Shown: positions 1-12,669 of the stretch, piece after piece
Layout of the letters: the number at the start of each line of letters is the position of its first letter
How positions within the stretch are numbered: the first letter of the stretch is position 1
Translations under genes and position numbers: made by a program
Assembly (NCBI GenBank): GCA_024449915.1
Contig: JAMZAV010003246.1
Span: 1 to 64,000 of the forward strand
Reading direction: 5' to 3'
DNA: 64,000 nucleotides
Source of the DNA: Sweltsa coloradensis
Taxonomy: Eukaryota; Arthropoda; Insecta; Plecoptera; Chloroperlidae
The notes under the pieces: generated by a model
Told to the model about the DNA's origin: nothing
The model's database searches: none
Seen by the model: only the letters and a program-made list of their open reading frames with translations

Positions 1-93
1 CAAGTTGAGAGTATCAAGTATTATTTTGATCGTTTAATTAAAAAATAAATAATTAAATAATAAATAATTAATTAATTAAAAATAAATAAATAA

Positions 94-124
<31 letters not shown>

Positions 125-199
125 GTAAATAAGTAAACAAATAAAAAATACATAAACACATAAATACTAAATACATCAATACATAAATACATAAATACG
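1..199. repeat. AT-rich (TAAA)n low-complexity tract
   Basis: The first 200 bases are almost only A and T, with a clear tetranucleotide TAAA tract at about 74-126 that decays on both sides. No coding potential is visible. Confidence 0.85.
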
Positions 200-900
200 T
201 ATTTAGAGTCTACCTACTCAGTCACATAACTGATTTTCATCAGTGGGGGACAGTTGATGGAGTAACATTGTTTTACGCGACTGTGAGTGTGAGTGTACTT
301 ATATACATATGACATACATGAAGTGGAAAGTTTCTTCTTAAGAACTCAACCAATTATTGTTGGTCAAAGTTTTTTTTTTAATGCACTTAAGTTTCTAAAT
401 AAATATAAATAAATAAAAAATTAAATAAATTAGTTAATAAAATTGGTACACCCACGGACAGAATCACAGTGAATTGGTAAAACACATTTATTTTACATTT
501 TTGTTATCTGTGACATACTTTTCATAAATTGATAAGTTTTCGTATCATCAAGATATATTGTAAAGTTTTAAAAAGGCTCTTTCATACCCAACTCATCAGT
601 ATATAGTAACAGATGGAAAATTTGAGATGTTGTATCTGTTTTGATAACTCCTTATGTTCTTATTGTGAGAACTGAACTCCATCAATAATTATTGTAATTC
701 TTATGCTTCAAGTTTTGTAGTTGTTTCGTTAACTTGTTCATTGTTTGTTGGGTTGCACTTTTAAGTTTGGATTTGAGAGAGAAGTACAAATAAATAAGAT
801 GCACATCGGGTGTTTTACAGGTAAATAACTTTTGATCTAAAAATCAAGTACATATTCCCGTCTGGGCCCGGGGTAGAATTGGCCCAGAGCATGGCTCTGC
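200..900. other. No gene seen; short dispersed word
   Basis: AT-rich sequence with no supported gene. Positions about 218-254 (CAGTCACATAACTGATTTTC followed by GGGGGACAGT) recur at about 27,659-27,692, so a short dispersed repeat is present. Nothing else is recognised. Confidence 0.5.
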
Positions 901-917
901 TAATCGTAAAAGGCGAT

Positions 918-1200
918 TCAAGAGAAAAAGTCCACCTTGCAAACATCAGCTAGTATGAAGGGTAGTATTTTACTCCCCGAAAATAGAGGCGAGCTCTGGC
1001 AATCGTCGTCGGGGACCTTGCCCCCTTCCCTTGACGACCCTCCGGTGACGATGACAAAGACAATGACACCACGAACGATGACAAAGACGATGACGACCGC
1101 GACGTGAGAAACCCCCCCTTCCACCCCTTACCCGTGGCTGGTTCTGACTAGCATGGGCACCTCCTCCCCACCCCCCTTAGGCTAGAGTGGTGCATTATGA
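918..1200 (-). repeat. Diverged copy of a GC-rich ~300-bp dispersed repeat
   Basis: This GC-rich island carries GAGGCGAGCTCTGGCAATCG, CGTCGTCGGGGACCTTGCCC and a run of ACGATGACAAAGA words. The same order of motifs is found at 26,113-26,420 (+), 40,445-40,730 (-) and 41,208-41,430 (+). It is the most diverged copy. The 68-residue open frame on the minus strand is not conserved between copies, so I do not call a protein. Confidence 0.6.
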
Positions 1201-1219
1201 CCTAACGGTTGACGCGTCC

Positions 1220-2322
1220 TTAATCCAAATAAACCAAAAACATATTCGAGCAGTATGAGAACCTTTTGAACAGTTCACCGAATCGCGACTTGAAAACGGA
1301 GAAAGGAAATGCGTTTTTCTTCACGTGGAGTAATAATAATAGCTCAGCTTTTTGGAAAGTTTTAAGTTGCATAGTTCTTTCAAACCGAGTTTCGTGTTAA
1401 TACTGATAAGAGGGCGCGAGTTAGTGCCACGCATCCTCGAGGACATGCACAGCACAGGACACTCTCGAGGTTAAGAAGCTACGGGGTTACCAATTCCGAA
1501 AAAGAGAATAATATGTTTTATCTAACGAGAGATTTCTTGCCTCGTGTGCCACGTGCCTAGAAACACGCGCGTTCAACTTTTAGAAGATAATTCTCTCTGA
1601 AGGTTTTTGCGAAAAGAACTTCCACTAATCGTTTCCCTCGAGTTAAAGTTCCATAAACTGTCAATTTAATCTAGCGGTACGAATTATATACGTGGTAATT
1701 ATAGTTAATCATTGCCCGTTTGATAACTTTGGGCCGTCTAAAGAGGCTATAGTAACGAAAAGTACTGTAAAGTAGTGTTCGTCCACAAAATACCGTTTAA
1801 TTAATATTATTATTTTTATATCACATAAAATATACTAATTTCACAAGTAGTTGACTTGGACGGGTAACACTACCATAAGCGAATGCTGTAATAAGTGCCA
1901 GGCGTCATGAAGAGGCAAGTGGTAAAACATGGCCGTCTTACCGTGCTGGAGTCAGCTCCCATGTACACCGCACATCACAGGTACATCCCACTTGTATCCT
2001 CTCTTCTTTGCCTTCGTCCAGCTTGCCCACCAACACTCGCATCACTTCACTGCCCGTAAGATATCATCAACACGTCACCGAACTCGTGTGAGGAAGCGGT
2101 GGAAGGACCGACGAAATACTCCACGTCACGTGGGATAACTATTGGGCTTCGAATTCATATCCGAAATAATTCAACTCTTTTTATAAAATGAACCAGGTAC
2201 AAACACATTCGAATACCTTTAGCTTACTCTTAGCTAGATACTCTGGTGAAGTTTCAGGCAGTCAGTCTGAAATTCTAGTAAGGATTTCATCGAAATATCG
2301 ATTTAAACAACAAATAGTAACA
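1220..2322. other. No gene seen
   Basis: Moderately AT-rich sequence. A 69-residue frame at 1,929-2,138 has no recognisable domain. I see no repeat shared with the rest of the window. Confidence 0.4.
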
Positions 2323-2445
<123 letters not shown>

Positions 2446-2449
2446 TAAA

Positions 2450-5170
2450 TGTATGTTTTAAAAATTATTGATAGACGCACACTATTCTGTCATGGAAGGG
2501 ACTACTGGCGCTGTAAATGTTTGTTAGGCTCCTACGTGAGCAACTACATAATATCCTCACCACGGTTCAAACTATAAATTATTATTATGTAACAGCTGAG
2601 CATGCAAATAGCTGACTGGTCGCCGCTCATAGCAACAGGTGTCAAACATAGAGGAATGTTGTGTCAGCTCGTCAGCTGACTCTAGCAAACCATGTTTCTA
2701 CACGACCTACACTAATCTTGATTTGTTAGCTCCTTAACGTGGATTTACCTGATATTGGCATTAAAATATAGACATGGACATTGTTTTCTCAGAAATAACT
2801 TAATGAAATATTTTATATAATTACAGGTTATGTGGTACTAATAGGAATAGAGGAGCTTAAAACGGATTCTGTGCTAATACCTATATACATTTTTTTAATA
2901 AATGACAAAATTTAATGTTCGTTGTATTTAGAGTGTATGAAGGTCTGATAAACTTACTTCTCCTTAACGGCCCGAGTAATAAAATCATGATATTTCTACT
3001 CAAGATAACATTACTCGATTTCCCCCCCCCCCCCCCCCCCCCCCCCGGGCCCACAATGCATCAGAGATCTCGTGAGACGAACTGCTATTCCGTGATCTGA
3101 GCAAATCCTAGTAATTTCAAGTTCGGCCAGTGAACACTTATGACCCACTTTTCAACGGTATAAAGCTGAAAAAAAATAAAGTGCATCACTAAATTTTTTA
3201 ACACTGGCTAAAAAATTTAAGATCCCCCGTTTGTGTAGATGAACCCCTTAACCAGAGAAAAGAGAAAACAGAACTTCCGTTTCCCACGGGGAAATACGTT
3301 CGATCATAATAACACTATTCTATGATTTTTTTTGTTTTTCTTTATGATAGTCATACGCCCCTGCTATAAAATAAGGGTTGAAGTATGCAGGGCAAGCATT
3401 CTCTCATTTCCCTACGCTCGATCTCCTATGCAGATAGGGTTAGCACGGTTTTCCATAGAGGTCAAATCCGGGGGATTTACTTTTTTACTTATTTCTAAAC
3501 GTCACTGTGTTCGTTTTGCATGTTAAATAGTACGGGCGATTTGTTACAGGGTCTTCTACTAATCCGTAACCGGGGAAAACCGAACGAGATGAAAAGAGAA
3601 GAATAAAAATGGGGGGTTTGTTAAACGTGACGTGCGTCCTCTGTTATTATTAGCGTGACGTTCCTCGTGATAAGTCACGTGTAAACACATGAACCATCAG
3701 TTGTGTTTGTTGCTAGAAATAGTTTAGTGCTTTTGTTTGGGTTTTAGTGGCCTAAATACTTTTTAAAACCCACACGTGTACGTATTTTACTTTAAAAAAA
3801 GATAACCTAAATCTCCTACTGATACCACTTTTCAATTGATTCAATTTAAAATTGAATGTGTTTTATTAAATTTTATTACATATGTGTTGTCAATAAATTT
3901 TTGAATGCAATGAAACATAAAATGGAAGTTTTGTTCGCTATGATTGCTTTTCTATCTGATAATTCTGGCTTTTTTTTATCGTGAATGTTCTCTTACGATG
4001 TGTCGTTATAACAAAAAAGCAAAAAAATAAATAAAACGCAGTAAAATATCATGGTTGCCGGCGCAATCAGAGTTAAATGGTGATAATCTATTAAATTTGG
4101 GTGTCAAAATCGTTGGCACGCAAATATTTCTTGATTTCTTTTGTGCACATGCAAATACATACTATTTTCAGGGGGAAACGAATCAGGTCATCGAATATAC
4201 CGATAGTAAATCATTAGAACTTCATGGTGTCGTGAATGAGATCAGCACTATCAAGTATGGTGTAAAATAAATGTAGATAAAAAATTTAATTTTCATAATA
4301 AAGATACCTAATCATAGATATGCAATTTGAGATCATTTTGGAAACAACTATAATTCGGTAGGGCCTTAATGAGTTTAAATTTTCATTGAATGCGAGATTT
4401 ATATTCGTAAATAATAACGACTTAAAATTTAATTGTCCATCAGAAAAAAGTACGCGAACAGTTCTCCTGTGCAACATCTTACGATAGATTTAAATGTATT
4501 TATTGTTCAACAATATCTCACAACACACAAAAATATTTTATCTATTGAAGTTGAAATGATTTTACCACCGGTCCATTAGAACTTCTATCACTAAGATCCT
4601 TTTATCCATCTTACAAGGTTTGGAGTTATGACTTCATTATGGTTAGACTGATATATATATATTTCAACTGTATCAGATTTATACAATAAAACCAACTTAA
4701 AATATTTTTAAGTATCAATTAGAAAAGTTGATGTCTATATAGCATTATTAAAAAAACGAATATTAGTTACAAAACATTAAATAAAACGCCTTTCAGCTCG
4801 CTTTAAAATTACCTTTAATTGGGGCTTAGTGAAGTGGGTTTTTTTGCAAGCAAATATTATAATTACCTAACATTTCTGATTAAAATGTAAAACAAATTAT
4901 AATTAGGATTACTAGTTTTATGCTGCGTCTAATGCATTTTCAACTTTTTAATGAAAGTTTTTCATGTTAAGCTTAGTTTGTTGTAAAATTGAAACTTTTT
5001 ATACTTTGCATGATATTGAAATATGTGTATCTTTGCAGACAAAATGTCGATAAACCGAACTACGTTGTTCGTAACCGAATCTTTTAAAACAATAACGGAA
5101 GCGTAAATATAGACTGGTATTAAAAACACCAATTCATTAGTGTCAATATGGAAATCAATCCGTAAATTAA
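2450..5170. other. No gene seen; poly-C tract at 3,022-3,046
   Basis: AT-rich, with a 25-base run of C at 3,022-3,046 and several short open frames (61-71 codons) without recognisable motifs. The 71-codon frame at 4,055-4,270 is the least repetitive of them but resembles nothing I know. Confidence 0.5.
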
Positions 5171-5178
5171 AGAATCCA

Positions 5179-5246
5179 TCTCAGCGGGGTATCGAACCCC
5201 GGCTTCCTGATTGACTTTCTCTTGATTTACCCCTAATCTACCGAGA
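5179..5246 (-). repeat. tRNA-like sequence, probably a SINE head or tRNA relic
   Basis: Read on the minus strand, the 68 bases start TCTCGGT and end GCTGAGA, which can form a 7-bp acceptor-like stem with wobble pairs. GATT...AATC could be a D-arm. CGGGGTTCGATACCCCG is a perfect T-arm with a canonical RNA polymerase III B box. No good anticodon stem forms, so a functional tRNA is unlikely. A tRNA-derived SINE head or a decayed tRNA fits better. Confidence 0.5.
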
Positions 5247-5853
5247 CGGTTAACTTATCAATTTCTGTTTATGGAGTGATTCTTTAAACTCACTTACCAA
5301 AGTCCCCCTTCCCTTCATCTTCGTCCGGCCACCACAGACACACTGAGGTCCAAAGTGTTTTTGGTTTGGTTTGGTTTGGCTAGTAGACAAGCTCTGGATA
5401 CGTAATCAACCACCAGAGGTCTCCAGCTTCTGTGTAGTTCTAGACTTAGTTGGCTGATACTGTATAATTGTGCACTGAATGTATGTATTTATATTTTACT
5501 CTTTGCTATAAGTAAGCTGATAAGGTAAAATTAGTATAACCAAAAAGTTGTACATTTCCAGAAATCACATTTTTTAAATAAAGCAGTGTTTTTAGTCTGT
5601 GTTTCGTGTGATGAAGTATGTTAGTCGATGCAACGACTGACTCCCAAGGTGTAAGAAGATATAGCTCAATGTTTTCTCGGCAAGAACTTTTTGTGCAACG
5701 CTTCTGTAGAAACGTTCTTTTTATGTTTCCAATCAAGAATAGAAGTCAAACGAGACAGTTTGGGATCATTGCATTTGCGGTTGTAAGATATCCCCGAGGT
5801 ACCACCTCGCATTTGATCGAATCAGGTCTCGCGGGTAGACGTGAACGAAGTAT

Positions 5854-6004
5854 CGAGCCAAGGAGTCACAAGCGTCGTCACATTCCGTGGTACTGAGTTC
5901 GATCACCGCGCACAGCAGAACACATGAACGTGGTCGTCCCTGGCAGCGAGCCAAGGAGTCACAAGCGTCGTCACATTCCGTGGTACTGAGTTCGATCACC
6001 GCGC
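5854..6004. repeat. Two-copy tandem duplication, 93-bp period
   Basis: The 58 bases at 5,854-5,911 (starting CGAGCCAAGGAGTCACAAGC, ending GATCACCGCGC) recur without visible change at 5,947-6,004. The 35-base spacer is unique. The near-identity points to a recent local duplication. The minus-strand 150-codon frame across it gets its repeated residues from this duplication and looks non-coding. Confidence 0.85.
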
Positions 6005-6639
6005 TCGGCAGCAGAACACAGACTGCAACAGGAGGAAAGGAAAAGACGAACTTATCAGTCACATCAACACACCGGAATCGTGGCCAGTGTTGACCTAGCA
6101 CTTCCTGTCTGAAATAGATTAAACGAGGGTTATTTGCATAATTACTCCACGTCCAGACATTAATTCTGACGTGTTGCTTTTGTTTCTCACTTCCATAGCC
6201 CTCTCCGTCCGCGTACACCAGCGGATAGAAGTAAATCGATCGTCGGACTTAAAACTACTCAAAACTGGTTATGTTTTGAATCAGTAGGTAACGCTAATAT
6301 TTACTCACGGGTACACCTCACGTTATGTTCAAAATAAAGGCAAGTGGCGTGAAGCAAGTTACTCTCTGCCGAAAGCACTTCGAGGTGGTAGAAAATTATG
6401 CTGGCTCTAAAACCAAGCATATGATGATTTGTTTTGCTATCAATAAAATTATCATTGAATGGAACATATCTCAAATAATTCAAATAATTTTCATATGCTC
6501 AAATAGAGCACAGATATAGAAAATTATGAACAAGAAATAAAAAGTTCCAAACAGAGTAAGCCTAGTAGTAAAATATTTATTTCTCAAAAATTCTTTCTTT
6601 TTAGGGCGCGACTCTCGGGAGCGGCCTTATAGGTTTGCA

Positions 6640-8020
6640 AAAGTTTATACATTATGTATGTGTGTACATTTGGAGCGCGTCAAGACCTATGCATTTATTT
6701 GAGGTAGAAGATATTAACCAATATCAACGAAACTTTACAATTATGATTCCAAAAGCACACAGCATCACTCCTTGAAATTTCATACTGTTTTGAGGGGCGT
6801 AAGTGTTCCTAATAGCCCAGGAGTGGAAGACTTTTACCCGGACAAAATTCCGAACAAGCTGAAAATTTGCACACGGGCTCAGATTAGCCTAGTAAGCAAT
6901 AGTTGAAAAGTCCCCTAAGCTCCGCCGCGTGCGTCTTGAGATATAGTGGCAAAAGGGCGTAAGTGCCAAAAATATTTTATTTTCAATTTCAACCATTTTT
7001 TTACACTAATATGTAAAAAATTTATTAAAAATATTTCTACGTCAGTAAAGTTAAAATCAGTCATAAGCTTCGACCCGTGCGTAGCAAAAGGGCGTAAGTG
7101 CCAAAAGTATGATATTTTCAATATCAATACATTTTGACATACGTATGTGCAACTGCAAATAACAACAACTACAACAACAACAAGCTGAAAATTTGCACAC
7201 TTGCTCAAAATAGCCTTCTAACAATAATTGAAAAGTCCCCTAAGCTCCGCCGCGTGCGTTTTGAGATATAATGGCAAAGGTCGTAAGTGCCAAAAATGTT
7301 TTCTTTTTCAATTTCACCCCATTTTTTTACACTAATATGTACAAATTATTAAATATTTCTACGTCAGTAAAGTTAAAATCATTTCATAAGCTTGGGACCC
7401 GTACGTGGCAAAAGGGCGTAAGTGCCAAAAGTATGATATTTTCGATTTCAATACATTTGACATGTACAAATTATTATGTATTCATACGACGGAAACGTGA
7501 AATTGTTCCCTTTTCTTCGACCAGTGTGTCTTGAACACATGGTGGCATAAGGGCGTAAGTGACAAAGATATGTTATTTCAGTTTCAACAAACACTTATTG
7601 ACATCGTATACATGCAAATTATTTAGTATTTGTACGAGACAAAAGTAAACATCTTCCCCGAACTTCGTCGCTGGCGTCTTTTTGAATGGTGGCAAAAGGG
7701 CGTAACTGACATCATAATTCTATATTATAAGTTATATAAAATGGGCTTTTGACATTCAACTATGTTTATTGTAATAACATATGAATACCAAACAATGGAC
7801 ACTCAATTGAAAATCCATGCATGCTGACTGACTTGCTATGGCCAGCTCGTTTGTAAAGAATCATTACAAAATTTTCCTACCTAGCAGACTCGACATTACC
7901 AAACCCACCCAAACCTATAAAATAATTTTCTCCAGCATCCTCAAGCGGCTTGCATAGACGGATTTTGAAAGGGATTCGAGCAACGAGCTGTGGACAACCT
8001 ATCTTGGGCTTGACTATAGT
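6640..8020 (+). repeat. Left arm of a large inverted repeat (fold-back-like)
   Basis: This arm is matched in reverse complement by about 9,150-10,155. Anchors in order are AGCCCAGGAGTGGAAGA (6,814), GAAAAGTCCCCTAAGCTCCG (6,905), the word GGGCGTAAGTG repeated six or more times, CATGCATGCTGACTGACTTG (about 7,816) and GATTTTGAAAGGGATTCGAG (about 7,960). The arm contains a tandem duplication with a 325-bp period (GAAAAGTCCCC at 6,905 and about 7,230). Its outer end, 6,640-6,815, is homologous to the 188-bp tandem repeat at 12.67 kb. Confidence 0.8.
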
Positions 8021-9149
8021 ATCACATCACGATAGATAGAGAGCATGAGCAAAGATAGAATAAACATATTTCAATACCGATTTGATTTTTTAAATGTCCG
8101 AGTGGGAAATGAACGCTTACATAGCGGACTGAATTGCATGTGTGCCCGACTGGCATTGAACGCTACAAACTATGATACATCCCCTATGTTTGCCATCAAT
8201 CTTAGAGGGGATGGAAGGGTAGATCTATTAAATGTGCTGGTGGACTGGCAGCATATCAAATCTAAAGCTCACAGTACGCAGTTGCAAATGAAGCGCTACT
8301 GCTCAATGAAGTAAACGGAATGTACCACAGCAAAATCTATTGTGATAAAACGGTAGAAAAACATAAGCCAACTTATATCTTAAAAACTTCCTGCATATAT
8401 TTCATTTACTAATTTACTTTTGGTAACTGCAGCTTAGTAATTCCTACCAGCTTGGAACAAGAAGGTCTCCTGTGTCCGTCAAACACAACTGAACACACTG
8501 AGCCGCATTTATTCACAATCACAACATGAAACATGTATTTAGTATAGACTTCCTAGTATGGAAACAGGACGAAGGTGGTGGCATCACTACACTACATGCA
8601 AAGTTTGACCACTTTACAGGAAAATATATGTTTTGGCATGGTAGTTAATGTTTATGGGAGATTGAGCCCGCAACTCTGTGACAATAATAATATGTGATTT
8701 TGTCGTAGTTTAACAAAAGAAGAATTCGTCGAACAGTGAAAGTCGTCTTTGTGCCAAAAAGCGTCCTTCAGATCACCATTATCCAAATATTGCTATTAAA
8801 TAGTGTTGATGTTGCAGATAAACTTCAATGTGAGTGATGCGCAGTTATGCTTTTTATCAATGAAGAAATAAGGGACATGTACTCTATCTTTACGCTTCAC
8901 TATCGGTTTCATTGTATTACTTTATAAGTACGACCAGGGTAACTGGACACCAAATTAATGTCAGTTAAGTGCCATGTTTGGGATTCATCTCGAGGATGAT
9001 GACCTTCAAGTCTTCAATATGTTGCGGGCTGATAATCTGGCAAACGTACAAGCAAAATATTTTAAATCATATGACTGAATTATTTAGTTTTGTTACACGC
9101 CATTTTGCCACTATATTTCATCAAGAGTCACAGCTCATGATCTGCAGTG
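8021..9149. other. Unique spacer between the inverted-repeat arms
   Basis: This 1.1-kb segment is not repeated elsewhere in the window. It has an 89-codon open frame at 8,045-8,314 (+) starting MSKDRINIFQYRF, with ordinary amino-acid composition but no domain I recognise and no transposase motif. It could be the cargo of a fold-back element, the remnant of a transposon gene, or host sequence caught between two inverted copies. Confidence 0.4.
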
Positions 9150-10155
9150 ATGTGACACTACAGACAGCCAAGCCCAAGCTAGGTTGTCACAGCTCCTGCT
9201 CGAATCCCTTTCAAAATCCGTTTTTTTTTTTTAACATGAGATGAGTTTTTCACGCTTTGAATATGTTAAAACTTTCCAGGTCGAAACACACCAGATCTTC
9301 GCCTAACTATGTCTATGCATGCCGTTTGAGAATGTCGGGGTCAATATTTTATAAATTTGGTTATGTCTAATCTGCTACTTACAACGATTTTGTAATGGTT
9401 CTTTACATACAAGCTGGCCATAGCAAGTCAGTCAGCATGCATGGATTTTCAATTGAGTGTCCATTGTATGGTATTCATATGTTAAAATAAACGTAGTTGA
9501 ATGTCAAAAGCCTTTTTATATTAAATACTGAATGATGATGTCAGTTTACGCCCTGTTGCCACCAAGTATCAAGACGCCAGCAACGAAGCGCGGGGAAGAT
9601 GTTTACGGTTATCTCGGACGAATACTTAAAGAATTTGCATATATTAATGTCAATAAGTTTGTTGAAACTGAAAAAAACATATCTTTGTCACTTACGCCCT
9701 TATGCCACCATGTGTCAAGACACACTGGTCGAAGAAAAGTGATCAATTTCACGTTTCCGTCGTATGAATACATAATAATTTGCAGTTGCACATACGTATG
9801 TTAAAATTTATTGAAATTATTGAAAATATCATATTTTTGGCACTAACGCCCTTTGGGCCCCGCATGGGTTGAAGCTTATGACTGATTTAAACTTTACTTT
9901 CGTAGAAATATTTAATAATTTGTAGATATTAGTGCAAAAAAATGGTTTGAAATTGAAAATAACAAATTTTTGGCACTTACGCCCTTTTGTCACTATATCT
10001 CAAGACGCACGCAGCGGAGCTTAGGGGACTTTTCAACTATTGCTAAGAATGATGAACTGAACATGTGTACAAATTTTCAGCTTGTTCGGAATTTTGTCCG
10101 GGTAAAACCATACAAAATTTCTTCCACTCCTGGGCTATAAATGCAAGTTTAGTCA
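9150..10155 (-). repeat. Right arm of the large inverted repeat
   Basis: Reverse-complement partner of 6,790-8,020. It carries CGAATCCCTTTCAAAATCCG, CAAGTCAGTCAGCATGCATG, several CACTTACGCCC words (reverse complement of GGGCGTAAGTG) and TTCCACTCCTGGGCT at 10,122-10,136. It is shorter than the left arm because the 325-bp unit is present once here and twice there. Beyond 10,136 it ends in ATAAATGCAAGTTTA, the same word that closes each 188-bp unit at 12.8 kb. Confidence 0.78.
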
Positions 10156-10159
10156 GCCG

Positions 10160-11640
10160 TAAAATTTTACATTTTACACATTGCGATAGTTTATCATCAA
10201 AAGTCCGTTATCAATTTTGCGTTATCACAACGAAACTCAAACTCGCATCGCCTCGATAGTTTGGTAATAGAATACTACCAAATAAATTTTCCTGGCGTTA
10301 TTAGTTGCGAAGCCACGTGTTACAGAAAATATTCAGATTACGAAATCAAATATTGTGTATACGTTTGCCAAACTTTACGATGTTATTGCTAAATTATTCC
10401 AAAATGCAGGGCGAATGCGATTAGTCATGTCCAAACAGTTGTGTATAGTGCCAAAAAACAGTTAGTTTCATTCAATAGTCATCAAGGGTGTCCAATCAAA
10501 TTATGTTTTGGAGCATGTTTTTATCTTGTAGAGATTTTTTTATTTTTTTAAATGTAGAAGATTGAAACATACGTTAACGTCCTTTTTGCATGGTGGTTTT
10601 TACTATGTAAAGTATTAGTATGTAAATTTGCAATGAAATCGGATTATGAGAAAGGCCAAAATGTTGATTAAGATAATCGTAATGTATCATAATCTGTTCC
10701 CCCCAATAGTTAATAAATCATTGTTTTGCTAGAAATTTTGCTTTTAGCACAATGTTACTTATAAACATTTCTACCTTCATCCTTTGACTATAAATTGGCA
10801 TTACACTAATTCACCTGATGTTTTTTTTGGGACAATACGAATTTTAAAAAAAATATTTGGAGCGTGATTTTGTGGTGTGGGTGGCGTGTGTGGCGATTCC
10901 ATCCTATATCGGTTATCGTTGATTACGCAAGGCACTCGAGCGCTGGGTGCATCGCTAAGTGAGTTATGGTAAGTGAGTTGGCCATCTGTTGAGTGTAGTC
11001 TCGCAGCAGTGGTAGGTTTCCGGGGAAGGGGACGTGTCGGGAATGGAACGGGACTGACCAGTCTGGAGAGAATTGAGATGCGTTTAGTTAAAAAAGCTAA
11101 AGAATGTTTTGAGTATAAATGTATAGTGATGTTATGTCTTGTCTCATATGAAATCAGTATAATTTAAAAATTAAAATGTTTAAATTTGCACTATAAGCAA
11201 AAGATGTAGGACTGATGATCATGTTAAGATACGTGAAGTCATATTCATATCGCGTTATCAGATGTTCCCCGAGGGACAAAAAGTATTAATTTTTTATCTT
11301 CGTGGTGATGTTTTAATGGTATTGGGACTGCTTCACCGAAAGAAATATTCCAACGCGTCAGAAGCAATATCCTCATTCGCGAGTTGCCATTTCCCGATAC
11401 CAGCTGCTATCCATACGAAAGGTTGTACCGTAGTTTCTTGGTCGTGATCAAGAAAAATGATGGGTATGAAAGTCATCAAATGGCCTGTGGCTATTCCCTC
11501 CTGTTAATATAACGTTGGCCAGGTGTCCACCTCAAAACGAATTTAAATTTTAAAACATTCATTTTCAAGTCAAATAGTAATTTAGGCCACTGAAAAAAAT
11601 ATTGCTAATTTGGAAATACTTTTATCCTAGCCGAAAATTT
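10160..11640. other. No gene seen
   Basis: AT-rich, with two short open frames (10,973-11,167 and 11,262-11,447) that I cannot assign. Bases about 10,748-10,825 share short words (CAATGTTACTTA, TGGCATTA, ACTAATT) with about 13,810-13,880, suggesting a diverged dispersed repeat. Confidence 0.4.
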
Positions 11641-11651
11641 ATACAGAATCT

Positions 11652-12379
11652 AATCAAGCGAGCAAAGCGAGAGTTTCCATTTGACTCTGCGGAAAAAATA
11701 GTCACTGGTTTTGTTTTGTTTGTTTGTTTGTAGGTCTCGCCGTAACGTTCGAACGGAGACTCGGATCGAGTTGAGATTTGGACCATCCGCAAGCTTCGTT
11801 CTCGATTGAATGCCATTAGTTTTGTGGCAAAATAGTTTAAAAAGTTAAAAAGTTACTTTAAAGTTAATTGAACTTTTTTTTTTTCAAACTAAAGGGGCGA
11901 CAAAATCTGAGGTGGCCAAATCATTTAGAATGTCCATCCGGTCACGAATATGTTAAATTTTTTTTAAATCCGAAAAAGTAGTGTAGATGAGAATTACATT
12001 TTAACAAAAGTAACGTTACCAGGGCAACGAAAAGTCGCACGAGTTTGCGGGCCCCACTATGCACTGCACCTAGAAGCTGTCCCTAGAAAATAATCGAAAT
12101 ACTATCGAGGAAGCAGTGTATTATTTTGTTAGCAAAGAGTTAAAAATTGTTTTCCCCAAAGAAATGATGTCAAGGTCCTCTAGATGGCGGTGGATTTTAT
12201 CCACAAAGTAAAGGTTTACCCACGAGTTTACCCAAATACCTTGCCAATAAAAAATAATAATGGAAACTTGGCCCCGTGGACAGCGAACGGCGCAAATTTT
12301 ATAGTCAAAAAAAATTGCAATGTGGGTCTAGCTATAGCACGTGCTCGCTTATCAACGCGTCCAACTGAGCGTTTCCTAG
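11652..12379 (+). mobile_element. Helitron-like non-autonomous element, subfamily B
   Basis: The left side has the AAGCGAGCAAAGCGAGAG motif typical of this family. The right end has the arm pair AACGC (12,354) and GCGTT (12,369), then TTCCTAG followed by T. The internal part (about 11,985-12,200) is strongly similar to 30,778-30,960: GTAACGTTACC and then CAAGGTCCTCTAGATGGCGG. Both copies therefore belong to one subfamily. The 126-codon frame at 12,184-12,564 overlaps the element end and is not conserved in the sister copy, so it is not called. Confidence 0.65.
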
Positions 12380-12669
12380 TGATAAATATTGATAGCTTAA
12401 CACGTTCATGCAAAACCATTTATATACCTTACTTTTATGTAATTCAAAATATGGAGGTAACAATAAAAATAAAAATATACGCGACGGCACCCCTAGTAGT
12501 AAGTTTTACTGAAAATTTTAAATCTACTACACTGGTTATTTTAATCATTTTCTTTGGTATTTGAAAAAAGCTATTGTTGTACGGGTACACTCACGTATTT
12601 TCAGTGCGATCATTTCCGGGTATCGATTTATGCGTATCCAATGCACCGTGTATTGAAACACCATATTAT

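Noticed and set aside
5766..6218. 150-codon minus-strand frame with an internal amino-acid repeat
   Set aside because: The repeat comes from the 93-bp local DNA duplication; no domain, no splice context, and overlapping plus-strand frames of similar quality.
12184..12564. 126-codon plus-strand frame
   Set aside because: Starts inside a Helitron-like element and runs past its end; not conserved in the sister copy at 30.5-31.1 kb.
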